The translations under genes and the position numbers were made by a program. A DNA stretch of 64,000 nt. It comes from Chlorops oryzae. Taxonomy: Eukaryota > Arthropoda > Insecta > Diptera > Chloropidae. The stretch spans positions 56,776,555 to 56,840,554 of the forward strand of contig CM035807.1 of assembly GCA_020466095.1 (NCBI GenBank), written 5' to 3'. Below are positions 1 through 11,539 of this stretch, piece after piece. The notes under the pieces are model-generated. The model worked only from the letters and a program-made list of their open reading frames with translations. It did not search any database and was not told the origin of the DNA. Positions within the stretch are counted from its first letter, which is position 1. The number at the start of each line of letters is the position of its first letter.

Positions 1-152
1 ACTTGTGTTTGGTTGTACAGATGCTGCAGCGAGGAGAATGGCTCGGTGGGTTCGGATATTGCTTTCATGGTATCGCCTATGAGAAAATGTGCAGGTGTAA
101 GCACGGTGAGATCCTCTGGATTAGATGTCATGGCGCAAAGTGGTCTGGAATT
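1..152 (-). pseudogene. BEL-A copy 1, integrase/pol C-terminal piece
   Basis: This segment is nearly identical to 10493-10644, inside the integrase C-terminal region of the second BEL-A copy on the minus strand. It is the downstream (pol 3') continuation of the reading frame at 4306-5354, separated from it by a LINE. The uninterrupted sequence at 10630-10650 shows the empty site, so the break is a clean insertion with target duplication gaatt at 148-152 and 4306-4310. The rest of the element lies left of the window. The forward ORF here is a shadow. Confidence 0.85.
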
Positions 153-193
153 GTCAGTCTTCAACTGACTGCGTTTAGATTCAGTTGCGAGTA

Positions 194-1248
194 ATGTCAT
201 CGGTCTGTGCTCTTTGTAATCGCCCTGATTGCGATTTAAAATGCAACAATTGTGAAAAGTTTGTGCATTCGTCGTGCTATCAAATAAACGCGAATGTCGT
301 TGAGATCTTAAAGAGTTGTGGTAATGTCGTCTTTAACTGTAATGAATGCTTAAAAATGGCACAAAATATTACTCAAAAGATTGCTAACTTTGCGGATGAT
401 CTAAAAAAGGTCAATTTAAAATTTTCGAACTTTCTTGATGACTGCGCGGAGCAAGGTATCTTTGCTACATCAGCGTTAAATAAAAAGTCGCTCACAAAAG
501 CTGTTATAAATTCTCGACTCTCTGCCTCTGTGGACGTTCGTTCTCCTAACAGCAATGCAATAGTAACACGATCTAAAACTAAGGCTATTGAACCATCGCG
601 CAAAATCAATGCTACTGTAAAAAACAGTTCATCAAGCTCCAGTGCAGTAATGAATCGATCAATTCTTGCCTCTCAGACTGCTGTTCGTAAGAATATGGTG
701 ACTCCCACAATTGTCTCTGAGTCGTCTCGCCGTAGAAGTGCCTCTTGCTCTCAAGCTAGAGATATAAATCAAATCGCTGTTTCATCTCCGAGCTCGTCTT
801 GCTGTACTTTGCCTGCAAACGTCGATGTAAATGCTGATACTCTCTCTCTCGCTGTTGAAAACTCCGAACTTAGTGAACGCTCACAGTGGAACGAAGTCGT
901 GGGTAGAAAACGTGCAAAAAATTCAAATGGAATTGTTGTTGGCTCAAATTTAAATTCTGAGCTTAATGTAATAGCCCGAAAAAAGTGGCTGCATTTATCG
1001 TCATTCCAGCCCACTGTCACAGAGGATGATATTGCTTCGTATGTTGCTAAACATGCTGGTATTGATAAATCTCTGTTACTGTGTTATAAACTTATAAAAA
1101 AAAAGACACTGCTATCGATTCTATAAAGAGAGTAAACTTTAAACTTGGGGTACCTACAGTGCATTTTAGTAAGATCCTATCACCAAATCTCTGGCCAAAT
1201 GAAGTGAGAGTACGTAATTTTCGTTTTTTTCCAAAAGCAGAAGAGTAG
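194..1248 (+). pseudogene. LINE-A ORF1, PHD-like zinc-finger RNA-binding protein, one frameshift
   Basis: The first in-frame ATG is at 194. The N-terminus has a PHD-like cysteine/histidine cluster (Cys pairs CALC, CDLKC, CNNC, then H-x2-C and CNEC) in the first 60 residues, a layout seen in ORF1 of several insect LINEs. The middle is Ser/Thr-rich and low complexity. The frame closes at 1126, but the +1 frame stays open from the A9 tract at about 1096-1104 to a stop at 1246-1248 and keeps an ORF1-like basic C-terminus. A one-base change in the A run therefore probably truncated the protein. The role (RNA binding and chaperone in the RNP) is inferred from the family. Confidence 0.75.
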
Positions 1249-1285
1249 TAATTACTCATGTAGTTCCTTTAATGCGAACTCTTCG

Positions 1286-4171
1286 TTGTTAAATCGACCT
1301 CCTAGTCGTTTCTTACGGATTTTTTATCAAAATGTGTCTGGTATGCGTACGAAAACGCAATTATTCTTTACTGATAGTGTTCACTTGGATGCTGATGTCA
1401 TTGTCTTAACTGAAACTTGGTTAAATTCATCTTTCGCTGAAGAAGAATTCTTTGATGCTAAGGTTTTTATGATTTTTCGTAAGGATCGTGATTCACTGCT
1501 GACTGGATATAATCGAGGTGGTGGTGTACTTATAGCGGTCAAACGTCCGTTAGTTGCGACATCACTTGAACTTCAAAATAATGACTCTCGCTTGGACCAA
1601 CTTTGTGTAACTATTCAAGGAAATAGTGGCATTATTTTTATTGTAATTTCATACATTCCGCCTAATAGTTCTTTTGAAATATATAAAGCACATGTTGACA
1701 ATATAATTCAAATTGCTTCAAGACTAAGTGATAATGATTGTATTTGTGTACTAGGTGATTACAATCTAAGTAGATTGGTTTGGAAACCTGCCTTGGACAG
1801 AGTTGGTCTCTGGCCCATTAGCTCATTAAATGAAACTGAATCTTATGTTTTAGATAATTTTTCTAACTTGGATCTCGTTCAATCTAATTATTGTTTTAAT
1901 AAGTTAGACAGACTCCTAGATTTAGCCTTTATTAGTAATAATGTGAATCCTGTTGTCACTGAGGCAAACTTTTCGTTTTCATCTTCCAGTTTCTATCATA
2001 TTCCGTTATTACTTTCTATTGAATTTTATGAATTTCTCTCTTCCAATCCTATTAGTAATAATTCTTATCGTCTAGATTATAAAAATTGTAACTATAGTTT
2101 GTTAAATCTAAAAATCAACAGCATTAATTGGAATTCTGAATTGAATTCGTTAAATACTGCTGCTGCATTCAAACATTTTAAAGAAAAATTATTAAGCTTT
2201 ATACATGAATGTACACCTCGTTTCCGCTGTAAATTTTATTCGACGCCGTGGTCGACTCCTGCCTTAAGGTACTTAAAAAATCTTCGGAAAAATTTTTATA
2301 AAAAATATTTGATATCTAAAAACCTAGCCTTTTTCAATCTATACAGACACTACATGCGTGAGTTCAACTTTTTAAATAATTTCCTATATAGACGCTACGT
2401 CTCTAAATTTGAAGCTAGTATTAAAACGAATCCTAAGGATTTCTGGCGTTTTATTAACTCTAGAAGAAAAAGTTCTAATATCCCAAAATCTCTCTTTTTT
2501 CGTTCGAGAAACTCAAATTCTGCAATTGAATCTGCGGATTTGTTTGCCGATTTTTTCAAATCGAACTTCGAACCTGAAATTGAAGGTTTCAATGAAGCTT
2601 GCAATTTTTCTGCCAATAATGAAAGCTTGAGTTTCGGTGCATTGACATTATCAGAAAATGACATTCAAGTTGGCATTGCTAACTTTAAAGTCTCGAATAA
2701 AATCGATAATGATGGTTTCTCTGGGTTTATCCTAAAAAACTGTTTGTATAATATCGTGTCTCCGTTAAAAATAATATTCAATAAGTCCTTGTCTTGTGGT
2801 GAGTTTATCAAAGATTGGAAAGTTGCTTTTATTAATCCTATCTTTAAATCTGGCAATAAAAATAATGTGGAAAATTATAGACCCATATCTAAACTAACGA
2901 ATATCAGTAAGTTATTCGAGTCCGTTGTGAAAGATAAAATGTTCTTTGCCGTTAAAAATGTTATAACTTCTCGCCAGCATGGATTTTTTCCTGGTAGATC
3001 AACTATGACAAATCTTGCGTTGTTTACTGAGTATTGCATTTCAGCTTTTTCAAATGGTTGCCAAGTAGATGTTGTCTACACTGACTTCTCGAAAGCTTTT
3101 GATAAAGTTTCCCACAAATTATTGATATTTAAGCTCTACAAAATAGGTTTCCACTCCCACTTTCTGCGATGGCTTGTAACATACCTATGCGATAGAACTT
3201 GTTACGTGTGTATTGAGAACGCTTTCTCTAAACCTTTCGTAGCATCCTCGGGAGTGCCTCAAGGAAGTATACTTGGCCCCCTGCTATTTTCTCTTTTTAT
3301 TAATGATATAACTAAAGTTATTAATCACTCTGAGTGCTTGTTATATGCAGATGACCTAAAAATTTTCCGTAAATTGAATAATTTTAATGATGCTCTTTTA
3401 ATACAGTCGGATATAAATCAAATATTAAATTTTTGTGATCAAAACCATCTCTTTCTTAACGTAAAGAAATGTGCTTTTGCCACCTTCACAAAATCAAATT
3501 GCCCAATAAATTCCTCTTACTTACTAAAGGATTATGTTCTTAGTAAAGTTGAGATTTTTAAGGACCTCGGAGTGGTATTCGACTCAAAATTTACTTTTGT
3601 AAACCATCTAAACTATATTATTCCAAAATGTTATGCGATGCTTGCATTTATCAGAAGAAATAGTTTTCATTTTAGGGATCCATATACGCTCAAAAGTCTC
3701 TATATTTCTCTAGTTAGATCGAAGCTCGAATACGCCTCAGTGATTTGGAGTCCTTTTTACCAAGTGCACATTAATCGCGTTGAAAGAGTGCAAAAGACAT
3801 TCACCCGTTTTGCTTTGCGCTCTCTTAATTTTGGTACACAGTTGCCACCATATCGGACTCGATGTATGCTTATAGATATTAAATTCCTTGAAATACGAAG
3901 AAAAATCCTGTCAATAATGTTTATTTCTGATATAATCTGTGGCAGAATTGATTGCATGCATCTCTTGCATCTTATTTCTCTTAATGTACCAATTAGAAAT
4001 CTTCGGCAATTAGAGTTGTTTTATAATGGCTTCTCGCGCACAAACTATGCTCTAAATTCTCCCCTTAAAAGATCTTTGACTGCCTATAATGTTATTTCCT
4101 CTAATAGTGCTGTTGATTTTACTGTCTCGAAAGATAAGCTTAAAGCAATTGTGAATACCTTAGTTACGTAA
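1286..4171 (+). CDS. LINE-A ORF2, endonuclease-reverse transcriptase
   Basis: An uninterrupted protein of about 960 residues. The N-terminal 230 residues are an apurinic-like endonuclease (start YQNVSGMRTK, LTETWL, LGDYN). The RT domain lies around residues 500-780, with the fingers motif near PISKLTNISKLFE, the palm motif YTDFSKAFDKV, SGVPQGSILGPLLF and the catalytic YADD box. A C-terminal thumb-like region follows; no RNase H is seen. It nicks target DNA and primes cDNA synthesis on the nick. The frame is open from 1208 and overlaps the end of ORF1, but the first ATG is near 1343, already inside the endonuclease domain. Translation may depend on termination-reinitiation, or the start has been lost. 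Confidence 0.9.
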   Translation: MLNRPPSRFLRIFYQNVSGMRTKTQLFFTDSVHLDADVIVLTETWLNSSFAEEEFFDAKVFMIFRKDRDSLLTGYNRGGGVLIAVKRPLVATSLELQNNDSRLDQLCVTIQGNSGIIFIVISYIPPNSSFEIYKAHVDNIIQIASRLSDNDCICVLGDYNLSRLVWKPALDRVGLWPISSLNETESYVLDNFSNLDLVQSNYCFNKLDRLLDLAFISNNVNPVVTEANFSFSSSSFYHIPLLLSIEFYEFLSSNPISNNSYRLDYKNCNYSLLNLKINSINWNSELNSLNTAAAFKHFKEKLLSFIHECTPRFRCKFYSTPWSTPALRYLKNLRKNFYKKYLISKNLAFFNLYRHYMREFNFLNNFLYRRYVSKFEASIKTNPKDFWRFINSRRKSSNIPKSLFFRSRNSNSAIESADLFADFFKSNFEPEIEGFNEACNFSANNESLSFGALTLSENDIQVGIANFKVSNKIDNDGFSGFILKNCLYNIVSPLKIIFNKSLSCGEFIKDWKVAFINPIFKSGNKNNVENYRPISKLTNISKLFESVVKDKMFFAVKNVITSRQHGFFPGRSTMTNLALFTEYCISAFSNGCQVDVVYTDFSKAFDKVSHKLLIFKLYKIGFHSHFLRWLVTYLCDRTCYVCIENAFSKPFVASSGVPQGSILGPLLFSLFINDITKVINHSECLLYADDLKIFRKLNNFNDALLIQSDINQILNFCDQNHLFLNVKKCAFATFTKSNCPINSSYLLKDYVLSKVEIFKDLGVVFDSKFTFVNHLNYIIPKCYAMLAFIRRNSFHFRDPYTLKSLYISLVRSKLEYASVIWSPFYQVHINRVERVQKTFTRFALRSLNFGTQLPPYRTRCMLIDIKFLEIRRKILSIMFISDIICGRIDCMHLLHLISLNVPIRNLRQLELFYNGFSRTNYALNSPLKRSLTAYNVISSNSAVDFTVSKDKLKAIVNTLVT

Positions 4172-4305
4172 AGTGTTTAAATAGTTTTAGTTTTGGAAAA
4201 ATATTTTTATTTTTCATTTTCCTTAATTTTTTATTTACTTATAATTTAAGTTTAAGCAAGTCTGTACGATGAAATATCATAGTAGAAATAAATGAAATGA
4301 AATGT

Positions 4306-5438
4306 GAATTTAAGCACGCTTCAATACGAACCAACACTGTGGCGAGCTCTTCATAGGTTAGCCGCTGCCGTTTGACGGTCCTTTTAAGATGGTATTTGAT
4401 CGCTTTCACATTTACTTCCCAAATTCCACCAAAATTAGGTGAATGTGGGGGATTAAAGTGCCATTTTGTGTTCTGAACAGCTAGTTTTGGAATGACGTCA
4501 CGTTGAATGTCTGTTTCGAACTTTCGTCGCATTGTTTGAAGCGCGTTGTCTGCACCGAGAAAAGTAGTTCCGCAGTCACTGTAGATGTCGCCACAGATTC
4601 CACGACGCTGCAGAGCGAGAAGCAAATGATCTGTTGACATGCCAGTGACGGCTTCAATGTGAATAGCTTTTGTTGCTAAACATATGAAGATTGCTATATA
4701 TCCTTTAAAATCCGTATTTCCCCGAAATCTTGACGCTTTTAATTCTATTGGACCTGCGAAATCAACACCGGTCGCGAGGAATGGTCTGTGCGGAGGGTTT
4801 ACTCTATGATACGGCAGCTGTCCCATCAGCTGAGTGGATGGCGTAGGGTTTGCTCGGAAACAGATAACGCAGTGTCGAAGAGTCGTTGTTACTACCTTCT
4901 TTGCGTTGACGATCCAGTAGTGACGGCGAAGCGTAGCCATTGTTAATTGAACACCTCCATGGAGTGTATTTTCGTGCGCATCTCGGATCACGAGAGTAGT
5001 GAAATGATGGTTCGATGGAAAGATTATTGGATGCCGTTGTGAATATGGCACCGCTGCATGTTGTAGTCGTCCCTTTACTCTCAGTATACCATCAGCATCA
5101 GCAAAGGGTGTTAGACTTGAAAGTTTACTTCTGTGAGGTAAAGGTTTCTTTGTTTTTATAAAATATACTTCATTCGGAAACTTTTCCTGCTGAACTCTCT
5201 TGATTAACCGTTGCCGGCTGAGCTGATATTCTTGAACAGTGAGTGGGCCGCTTTGCTTTTCCGTGTTGCGCTGTTTCGACAGGCTGTTGTTGACGTATCG
5301 AAGGATTTGAGCATACACTCGCTCTAATTTTTGTAATGATGAGTATCTGCTCATGATAAAATCCTCTTGCAGAGAGATGTTTACGAGAACTTTGGAGATT
5401 TTTTCTTCATTATAGTCTGGTTTGACCTCAAGTTGATC
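4306..5438 (-). pseudogene. BEL-A copy 1, integrase (split)
   Basis: Minus-strand continuation of BEL-A pol. It contains the HHCC zinc-binding region (about residues 100-165 of the open segment) and the integrase core (GVDFAGP with the first Asp, DIYSDCGTTF with the second, NFGGIWE with the Glu). It joins cDNA to host DNA. The frame is the same as the upstream pol ORF but is separated from it by an in-frame TAA at about 5436-5438, and it is cut at its C-terminal side by LINE-A. It is about 98 percent similar by eye to 10196-11517. Confidence 0.9.
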
Positions 5439-8387
5439 TTAGGTGGTTTGTGGCCAAAAGCATTCACGAAGCTGAAGCCAAAGAGGGCCGATCCACCATA
5501 ATTTATTTCGTTGTAGTTCTTGTGGTGTTAGGCCCCGTGTTGCATGGTCATCGGGGTTCTCGTTGGTTGGCACATGGTGCCACTGCGTCTCCGAGCTGAC
5601 GTCTAGGATCCGTCCGACTCGGTTCGCAACGAAAGTTTTAAGTGAGCTGTAGTCTCCTTTTATCCAATAGAGTACAATAGTTGCGTCTGTCCAGAAATAT
5701 ACTGAGGATGGCTGGACATGCAGATGAGTGCGCGTCCATAATAGTAACTCTGTCGCTAAGACTGCACCACAAAGTTCCACCCGGGGAATCGTCATTGGCT
5801 TGCTTGGGTTAATACGACTCTTTGCCGCGATTAGATGGTTGGTGATTTTCCCGTTTATCTGTGTCAGTCGTAGATACATGGCTGCTGCATAGGCGTGCGA
5901 TGAGCCGTCGGAGAACACATGGAGTTGGACATCTGATACTAATTGAGGATGGTATTGACACCATCGTGGCACCCTTATGTCTTCTATTGCACTTAGTTCG
6001 CTAAGGTATTGAGTCCAGCGAGCGGTAATGGCTGGTGATGGCTCCTTATCCCAATCTGGCGCGGTGAAGTTCCCATCTTGGCGTTCGATCTTAGCGTTCC
6101 AGAGCAGTTTGAGAATAATCTTGGCTGTGACTATGATTGGGGCCACCAGTCCTAGTGGGTCAAACAGTCGTGCTACCGTCGACAAAATAATCCGCTTCGT
6201 TACGTTCTGGAATGAAAGTCTAAAATTGAGCTTGAATTTAAATACGTCACTACTTGGCAACCAAACTAGACCTAACGTTTTCACTAAGTCCATGCAGTTC
6301 CATTCTGAAAACCCCTGGTATGAGATGTGTTCAGTGGGCACATTAGTTAGTAACGACGGGCAGTTGGAAGCCCACTTCCGCAATTCCATTCCAGCTGATA
6401 AGAGCATATCTTTAACATCGTCTCGAATGCATAGTGCCCCTTCAAGGGTATGATGGCCAGTCAAAATATCGTCAATGTAAATGTCGTGTAACAAGACTTG
6501 TTTCGCCAAAGGAAAACGACTGTTTTCGTCTTCTGCCAGCTGATGAAGCACTCGGATAGCAGTAAATGGAGCGGAGGCTGTTCCGAAAGTGACCGTTGTC
6601 AAGTAGAATTCCTGGATTAATCCTTTCTGGTTGCGCCATAAGATCCGTTGGTATTGAGCATCCTCTGGGTGGACATCTATGCATCTGTACATTCGCTGAA
6701 TATCGCAGGTAAAGACATACCTGTGCCAACGCCAGTTCGTGATAACCGCGGCTAAATCGTTTTGCAGCGGTGGTCCGTTGCTCAACAAGCTGTTAAGTGA
6801 CCGACCGTTTGTGGTTTTGCACGAAGCGTCGAAGACAACACGCAACTTTGTGGTGAGGCGGTCTTCCTTACCCACGGCATGGTGGGGAAGCACACATGAT
6901 GTAACGGTTGGCCGATTGGTTTTGGTTTTCACACAATGTTGTTCCTCACTTGTTGATGCCGGCTCAATTTGGTGCAAGCGGAAGTACTCGTTGATGCAGT
7001 CAGTGTATCGTTGGCGAAAGTCCGTGTCTTGATTCAGTTTACGCTCTAACGAATGGAATGGATTGAGCGCGATGTGTTTGGATCGCCCTAGCGTGGCTGT
7101 ATCATCGAATATTGATTTTAGGGGCAAACGAACCTGATATTTCCCATTTGGTTGGCGTTTGTGCGTAGTTTGGAAAAATTCCTCACACCATTTCTCTTCC
7201 GATGAAAGGTTTCGTGTTTCAGACACCTGGTCTAAATCGTAAAACTTCTGCACCAACTGTTCTAGTTCGATGATAGTATGGTTTGAATGTATCGTTGTTG
7301 TCTGCCCTTTTGCTGGCGAGACAGAACCTGAAAGAATCCAACCAAATTGCGTCCGTTGAGCCATAGGTTCGTGGATCCCACCTGTACGCATTTCTGGCAA
7401 TAAAATGAAGGGGAACAAATCAGCTCCGAGCACCAAATCTATTTGGTGTGGGTGAAAATATTGTGGATCAGCTAAATGTAGTCCCTTGATATGTTCCCAC
7501 TCCTGAGGAATTACTCGTTGAGAGGGGAGCACGGTAGTTAGTGTGGGCAGTACGTATGCCACATCCATCGATAATTGGAAATTTTTGTTGCACTGCGAGA
7601 GTAAAAGGCATGAGACGATGAACTTGCACTGTTGAGACGAGGTTCCTCCGATGCCAACAATACTAGCTGCTGTTCTTCGTCGCTTAAGATTTATCAATTG
7701 CGTGGCCTTTTCTGAGATCAATGTTGCCTCGGATCCTGGATCGATTAAAGCCCGGATGATGGCCTGCTGTTGAGTAAAAGGATTCTGGATGGTAATGTTT
7801 GCAGTAGCCAGAAGAACTCGTGGTGATCCGTTTGAAGAGAATGCCGAAAGACGAGTAGCAGAGCTAGTAACTGTAGTGATTGCCGGACTAGAATTCTCAG
7901 AGCCGTTATTATGCACGTGAAGGAAACTGTGATGTCGTCGACCACATTGAAGACAGGTCTTAGTACTGGGACACTTTGCTATGAGATGTGTAGAGCTAAG
8001 ACAATTGAAACATGTCTTTGATTTCTCCGCAATTGTTTTCCGTTCAGTGCTATCTTTGCTAAGAAAAACTGGACACCGACGCAAAATGTGGTTCTCCTTG
8101 CACTGGGGACATTTGGTGCTATTTTCTTGTTGCGTGGTGGTGACATTGACTTGTGTTTGAAGACTCTTGCGAACATCTCCAGATTTGGGATGTGATTTAT
8201 TTTGCCCGGTATTTTGCGGCCCTTGTTGCATGCCTCGATTTTCGATTATATTGATGCTCACTAATCGATTGTGTAGAAAGGTTTCAATGGCTTCGAAAGT
8301 TGGTATGGCGGTTTTTCCTCCTAAATAATGTTCTAAAGCTCGCAACGTTTCATTCGGAAGACGAGTGTAATGTGATGAGCAATCCAA
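5439..8387 (-). pseudogene. BEL-A copy 1, zinc knuckles, protease, RT and RNase H
   Basis: A long open frame of 982 codons. In order: gag-type zinc knuckles (CPQC...C, CFNCLSSTHLIAKC, CLQCGRRHH), a retropepsin (LIDPGSEATLIS, with Pro in place of the usual Ser/Thr after Asp), RT (RVVFDASCKT, FTCDIQRMY, DIYIDDILTG) and an RNase H-like region (VFSDGSSHAYAAAMY). This domain order is characteristic of BEL/Pao elements. The frame ends at an in-frame stop before integrase, so the polyprotein would lack integrase. The start is uncertain because gag is broken upstream. Confidence 0.9.
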
Positions 8388-8426
8388 TGATCGCAGCTGG
8401 AAATCGGAATCTGTAAAAGTTTAAAT

Positions 8427-9158
8427 TCATTTATACACACCTTCGTCACATTTAATGTTGTCAGCGCTTTCCTTCTGTAACACTGGCAACCCATACAATG
8501 CGTTCATATGATGCATAAACTGCAAACGGGGATGATCATAGCGTTGCACAATAGTGCTCCAGGCTGTGCTGTAATTTGCGTCAGTCAGATCCATTTGTTT
8601 AACGTCTACATCGGTGTTTGCAGGTAGAGCCGCCTTCAAAAAATGGAATCTGAATGTTGGTGAGCTCCTCGTTGGTATGAATTAAATGACGGAACGCATC
8701 ATAAAACGAAGGCCACTCTGTAAATTTTCCAGAGAAGGAAGGGACTGGAAGCTTGGGGAGCTTAATGGAATTCACAGCACCCTTTGCATCGTTTCTCGTT
8801 TGTTCTCCGGATGTCGCAGATGTGGACATCGCTGCTGCGACTAAGGTGTCACGAGCCTCTTGAATTCGCCAAATTACCTCCAACATAAGCTCATCAAATT
8901 GGAGTTGCTAATTTTCGGCAATGTAAGCGGATTCCGGTTATAAGCCAAAATAATCTCCACGTGCTTTTTATGGAAGTCTTGTTCAAGCTTATGTAACCTT
9001 TTTAACCGTTGTTCGAAATACGTTTCTGTTTTTCTAGAGGGCGAATCTTTTTTGAAATAAGTACTTATTTGGTTAAGAGTTTGATACCGATCTGCTTGAA
9101 GAGCAGCAAGTTGGCTGCCCAGAGCGGTCGTCTCAGCCTTTCCGCTCGTAGTAGCCAT
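8427..9158 (-). pseudogene. BEL-A copy 1, gag (broken)
   Basis: Three overlapping minus-strand segments (9158-8874, 8886-8599, 8639-8427) together resemble a BEL gag: a coiled N-terminus, then the LPKLPVPSFSGKFTEWPSFYD motif typical of the BEL DUF1759 region. The frame changes between segment 1 and 2 and again between 2 and 3, and an in-frame stop separates segment 3 from pol. The ATG at 9156-9158 is a plausible original start. Gag would have formed the particle; this copy cannot make it. Confidence 0.8.
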
Positions 9159-9730
9159 TTTAATTAAATCACAACTTACTCACTTACCCGTACGTTATCA
9201 GTAGTTCGCTGCCTTCGTCTTCGTTTGACCCTTGGTTCCTGCATCAGTGATGGGTTTACGATGCACTTTCGTCTCTCCACACCAAGCCGTCATATAGTTT
9301 TGAAAGTGCCTATATAACCTACGTTCGTGCAGTGTCTGTATTAACGACAGCACACTTTTGATACGGTCGGGCTCGTTGTTGACGTATGTGTATTAACTAC
9401 TGCACACGTTGGTACGTCAACTGCGTTGCACCAGTGTCTGTATTAACGACAGCACACTTTGATACGGTCGTGCTCGTTGTTGACGTATGTGTATTAACTA
9501 CTGCACACGTTGGTACGTCAACTGCGTTGCACCAGTGTCTGTATTAACGACAGCACACTTTGATACGGTCGTGCTCTTTGATCATGTGCGTGTATCAATG
9601 ACAGCGCACTTTGGTACATCAACTGCGTTGCACCAGTGTCTGTATTATGCGACAGCACACCTTTATACGGTCGTTGGACTTAACAATGTTCCTTTGTTGC
9701 CCGCTTTTAGTTGTATATTTAAACGAAGTT
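9159..9730 (-). other. BEL-A 5' leader between candidate PBS and gag
   Basis: Non-coding sequence between the gag start and a primer-binding-like stretch at 9731-9747 (minus strand). Most of it is a dimeric tandem repeat, annotated separately. ORFs here are not supported as genes. Confidence 0.5.
9332..9690. repeat. 101-bp tandem repeat of two about 50-bp half units
   Basis: The string gtgtctgtatta recurs at 9332, 9434, 9535 and 9636, giving a 101-102 bp period and about 3.5 copies. Each unit is itself two related halves of about 50 bp (one with gtattaacgacagcacac, the other with gtattaactactgcacac). It sits in the BEL-A leader upstream of gag. Confidence 0.9.
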
Positions 9731-9750
9731 CCTCCCATGGGCCACCATTA

Positions 9751-10045
9751 TGTGTGAGATTGCTAGTTGAATCTAAAAAGTGTTCGGCGACAAATTTAAA
9801 TATACAAAATTGCGTTTAATTGGTTCAATTTGTTAACAGTAGAAAATTGATGTTACAACAAACGAGCGACAAAGTTAATTTCAATACATTTTTCTTTTTA
9901 TCGTCGGGGTTCCAACCTTTTTCCTTTTATCGTCGGGGTTCCAACCTTTTTCCTTTTTCGGTAGATCAACATGCACAGGGTTCCAACTTTTATGTTCTTG
10001 GAGATGAGCAGGTATGTATGGTGGTCTTGACTTCTAGATCGCACA
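9751..10045 (-). repeat. Candidate BEL-A LTR shared by two tandem copies
   Basis: Read on the minus strand, the segment starts TGTGCG after a purine-rich aaggggccggca stretch (10046-10057) and ends ...CACACA just before a PBS-like stretch at 9731-9747. Pol of copy 2 ends upstream of it and gag of copy 1 begins downstream, so one LTR serves both copies. It contains two direct copies of a 28-bp unit near 9900-9960. Boundaries are deduced from TG..CA, PPT and PBS only; no second LTR is in the window to confirm them. 10058-10195 is the 3' untranslated end of copy 2. Confidence 0.5.
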
Positions 10046-10195
10046 TGCCGGCCCCTTATGCTGGAACAGCATGATGTTTGCTGGAAACAAAGTGAGAAAG
10101 CAAACTTATCCATATTGGGATGATCAATGCTGGAGGGTATTATGACAGTAAGTGAGCAAATGTAATTGTAAATAAAATGGCTTTGAATATGGACA

Positions 10196-11517
10196 TTATG
10201 CGGAGTTATCCTTATCCGAGCTGAAAGGGATAGGCAGAGGGCAAAGTTTGGATATGGAGCGTTTGTAGAGTCCCGTTTGGGTTTTTATGATTGCTACTCG
10301 GACCAGGTCGTCATTGCCTGGATGCAACTCGGTGACTCTGCCTAGAGCCCATTCGATGGGGGGTAGTCTGTCTTTCCGCACGATGACTATGTCGTTGGTT
10401 TTTAAATTTTCTTGAACGTTGCGCCACTTGGGTCGAGCTTGGAGATGAGCGAGCCAATCTGATGACCATGCCTTCCAAAACTGCCGAGTCATCACTTGTG
10501 TTTGGTTGTACAGATGCTGCAGCGAGGAGAATGGCTCGGTGGGTTCGGATATTGCTTTCATGGTATCGCCTATGAGAAAATGTGCAGGTGTAAGCACGGT
10601 GAGATCCTCTGGATTAGATGTCATGGCGCAAAGTGGTCTGGAATTTAAGCACGCTTCAATACGAACCAACACTGTGGCGAGCTCTTCATAGGTTAGCCGC
10701 TGCCGTTTGACGGTCCTTTTAAGATGGTATTTGATCGCTTTCACATTTACTTCCCAAATTCCACCAAAATTAGGTGAATGTGGGGGATTAAAGTGCCATT
10801 TTGTGTTCTGAACAGCTAGTTTTGGAATGACGTCACGTTGAATGTCTGTTTCGAACTTTCGTCGCATTGTTTGAAGCGCGTTGTCTGCACCGAGAAAAGA
10901 AGTTCCGCAGTCACTGTAGATGTCGCCACAGATTCCACGACGCTGCAGAGCGAGAAGCAAATGATCTGTTGACATGCCAGTGACGGTTTCAATGTGAATA
11001 CCTTTTGTTGCTAAACATATGAAGATTGCTATATATCCTTTAAAAACCGTATTTCCCCGAAATCTTGACGCTTTTAATTCTATTGGACCTGCGAAATCAA
11101 CACCGGTCGCGAGGAACGGTCTGTGCGGAGGGTTTACTCTATGATACGGCAGCTGTCCCATCAGCTGAGTGGATGGCGTAGGGTTTGCTCGGAAACAGAT
11201 AACGCAGTGTCGAAGAGTCGTTGTTACCACCTTCTTTGCGTTGACGATCCAGTAGTGACGGCGAAGCGTAGCCATTGTTAATTGAACACCTCCATGGAGT
11301 GTATTTTCGTGCGCATCTCGGATCACGAGAGTAGTGAAATGATGGTTCGATGGAAAGATTATTGGATGCCGTTGTAAATATGGCACCGCTGCATGTTGTA
11401 GTCGTCCCTTTACTCTCAGTAAACCATCAGCATCAGCAAAGGGTGTTAGACTTGAAAGTTTACTTCTGTGAGGTAAAGGTTTCTTTGTTTTTATAAAATA
11501 TACTTCATTCGGAAACT
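10196..11517 (-). pseudogene. BEL-A copy 2, integrase (5'-truncated)
   Basis: An open frame of about 440 codons covering the HHCC domain, the D,D,E core (GVDFAGP, SDCGTSF, NFGGIWE) and the full C-terminal domain with the stop at 10196-10198. It matches 4306-5200 and 1-152 almost base for base and shows the site LINE-A occupies in copy 1 before insertion. Homology stops abruptly at about 11517, so the gag-protease-RT half is missing. It lies head-to-tail with copy 1. Confidence 0.9.
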
Positions 11518-11539
11518 CCAACGCCCACAACGAAATGAA

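Larger units (their letters stand above)
153..4305 (+). mobile_element. LINE-A, non-LTR retrotransposon (CR1/Jockey lineage)
   Basis: A near full-length non-LTR retrotransposon inserted in BEL-A. It has two ORFs (nucleic-acid-binding ORF1; endonuclease plus reverse transcriptase ORF2), a short 3' UTR and a tail of degenerate TGAAA-type repeats at about 4289-4304. A 5-bp duplication (gaatt) flanks it and the empty site survives in BEL-A copy 2. There is no RNase H domain after the RT. The lineage call rests on the general RT motif pattern only. The unbroken ORF2 suggests a comparatively recent insertion. Confidence 0.9.

Noticed and set aside
9487..10113. ORFs over the BEL-A leader and LTR
   Set aside because: They track the 101-bp tandem repeats and the LTR; no recognisable domain.
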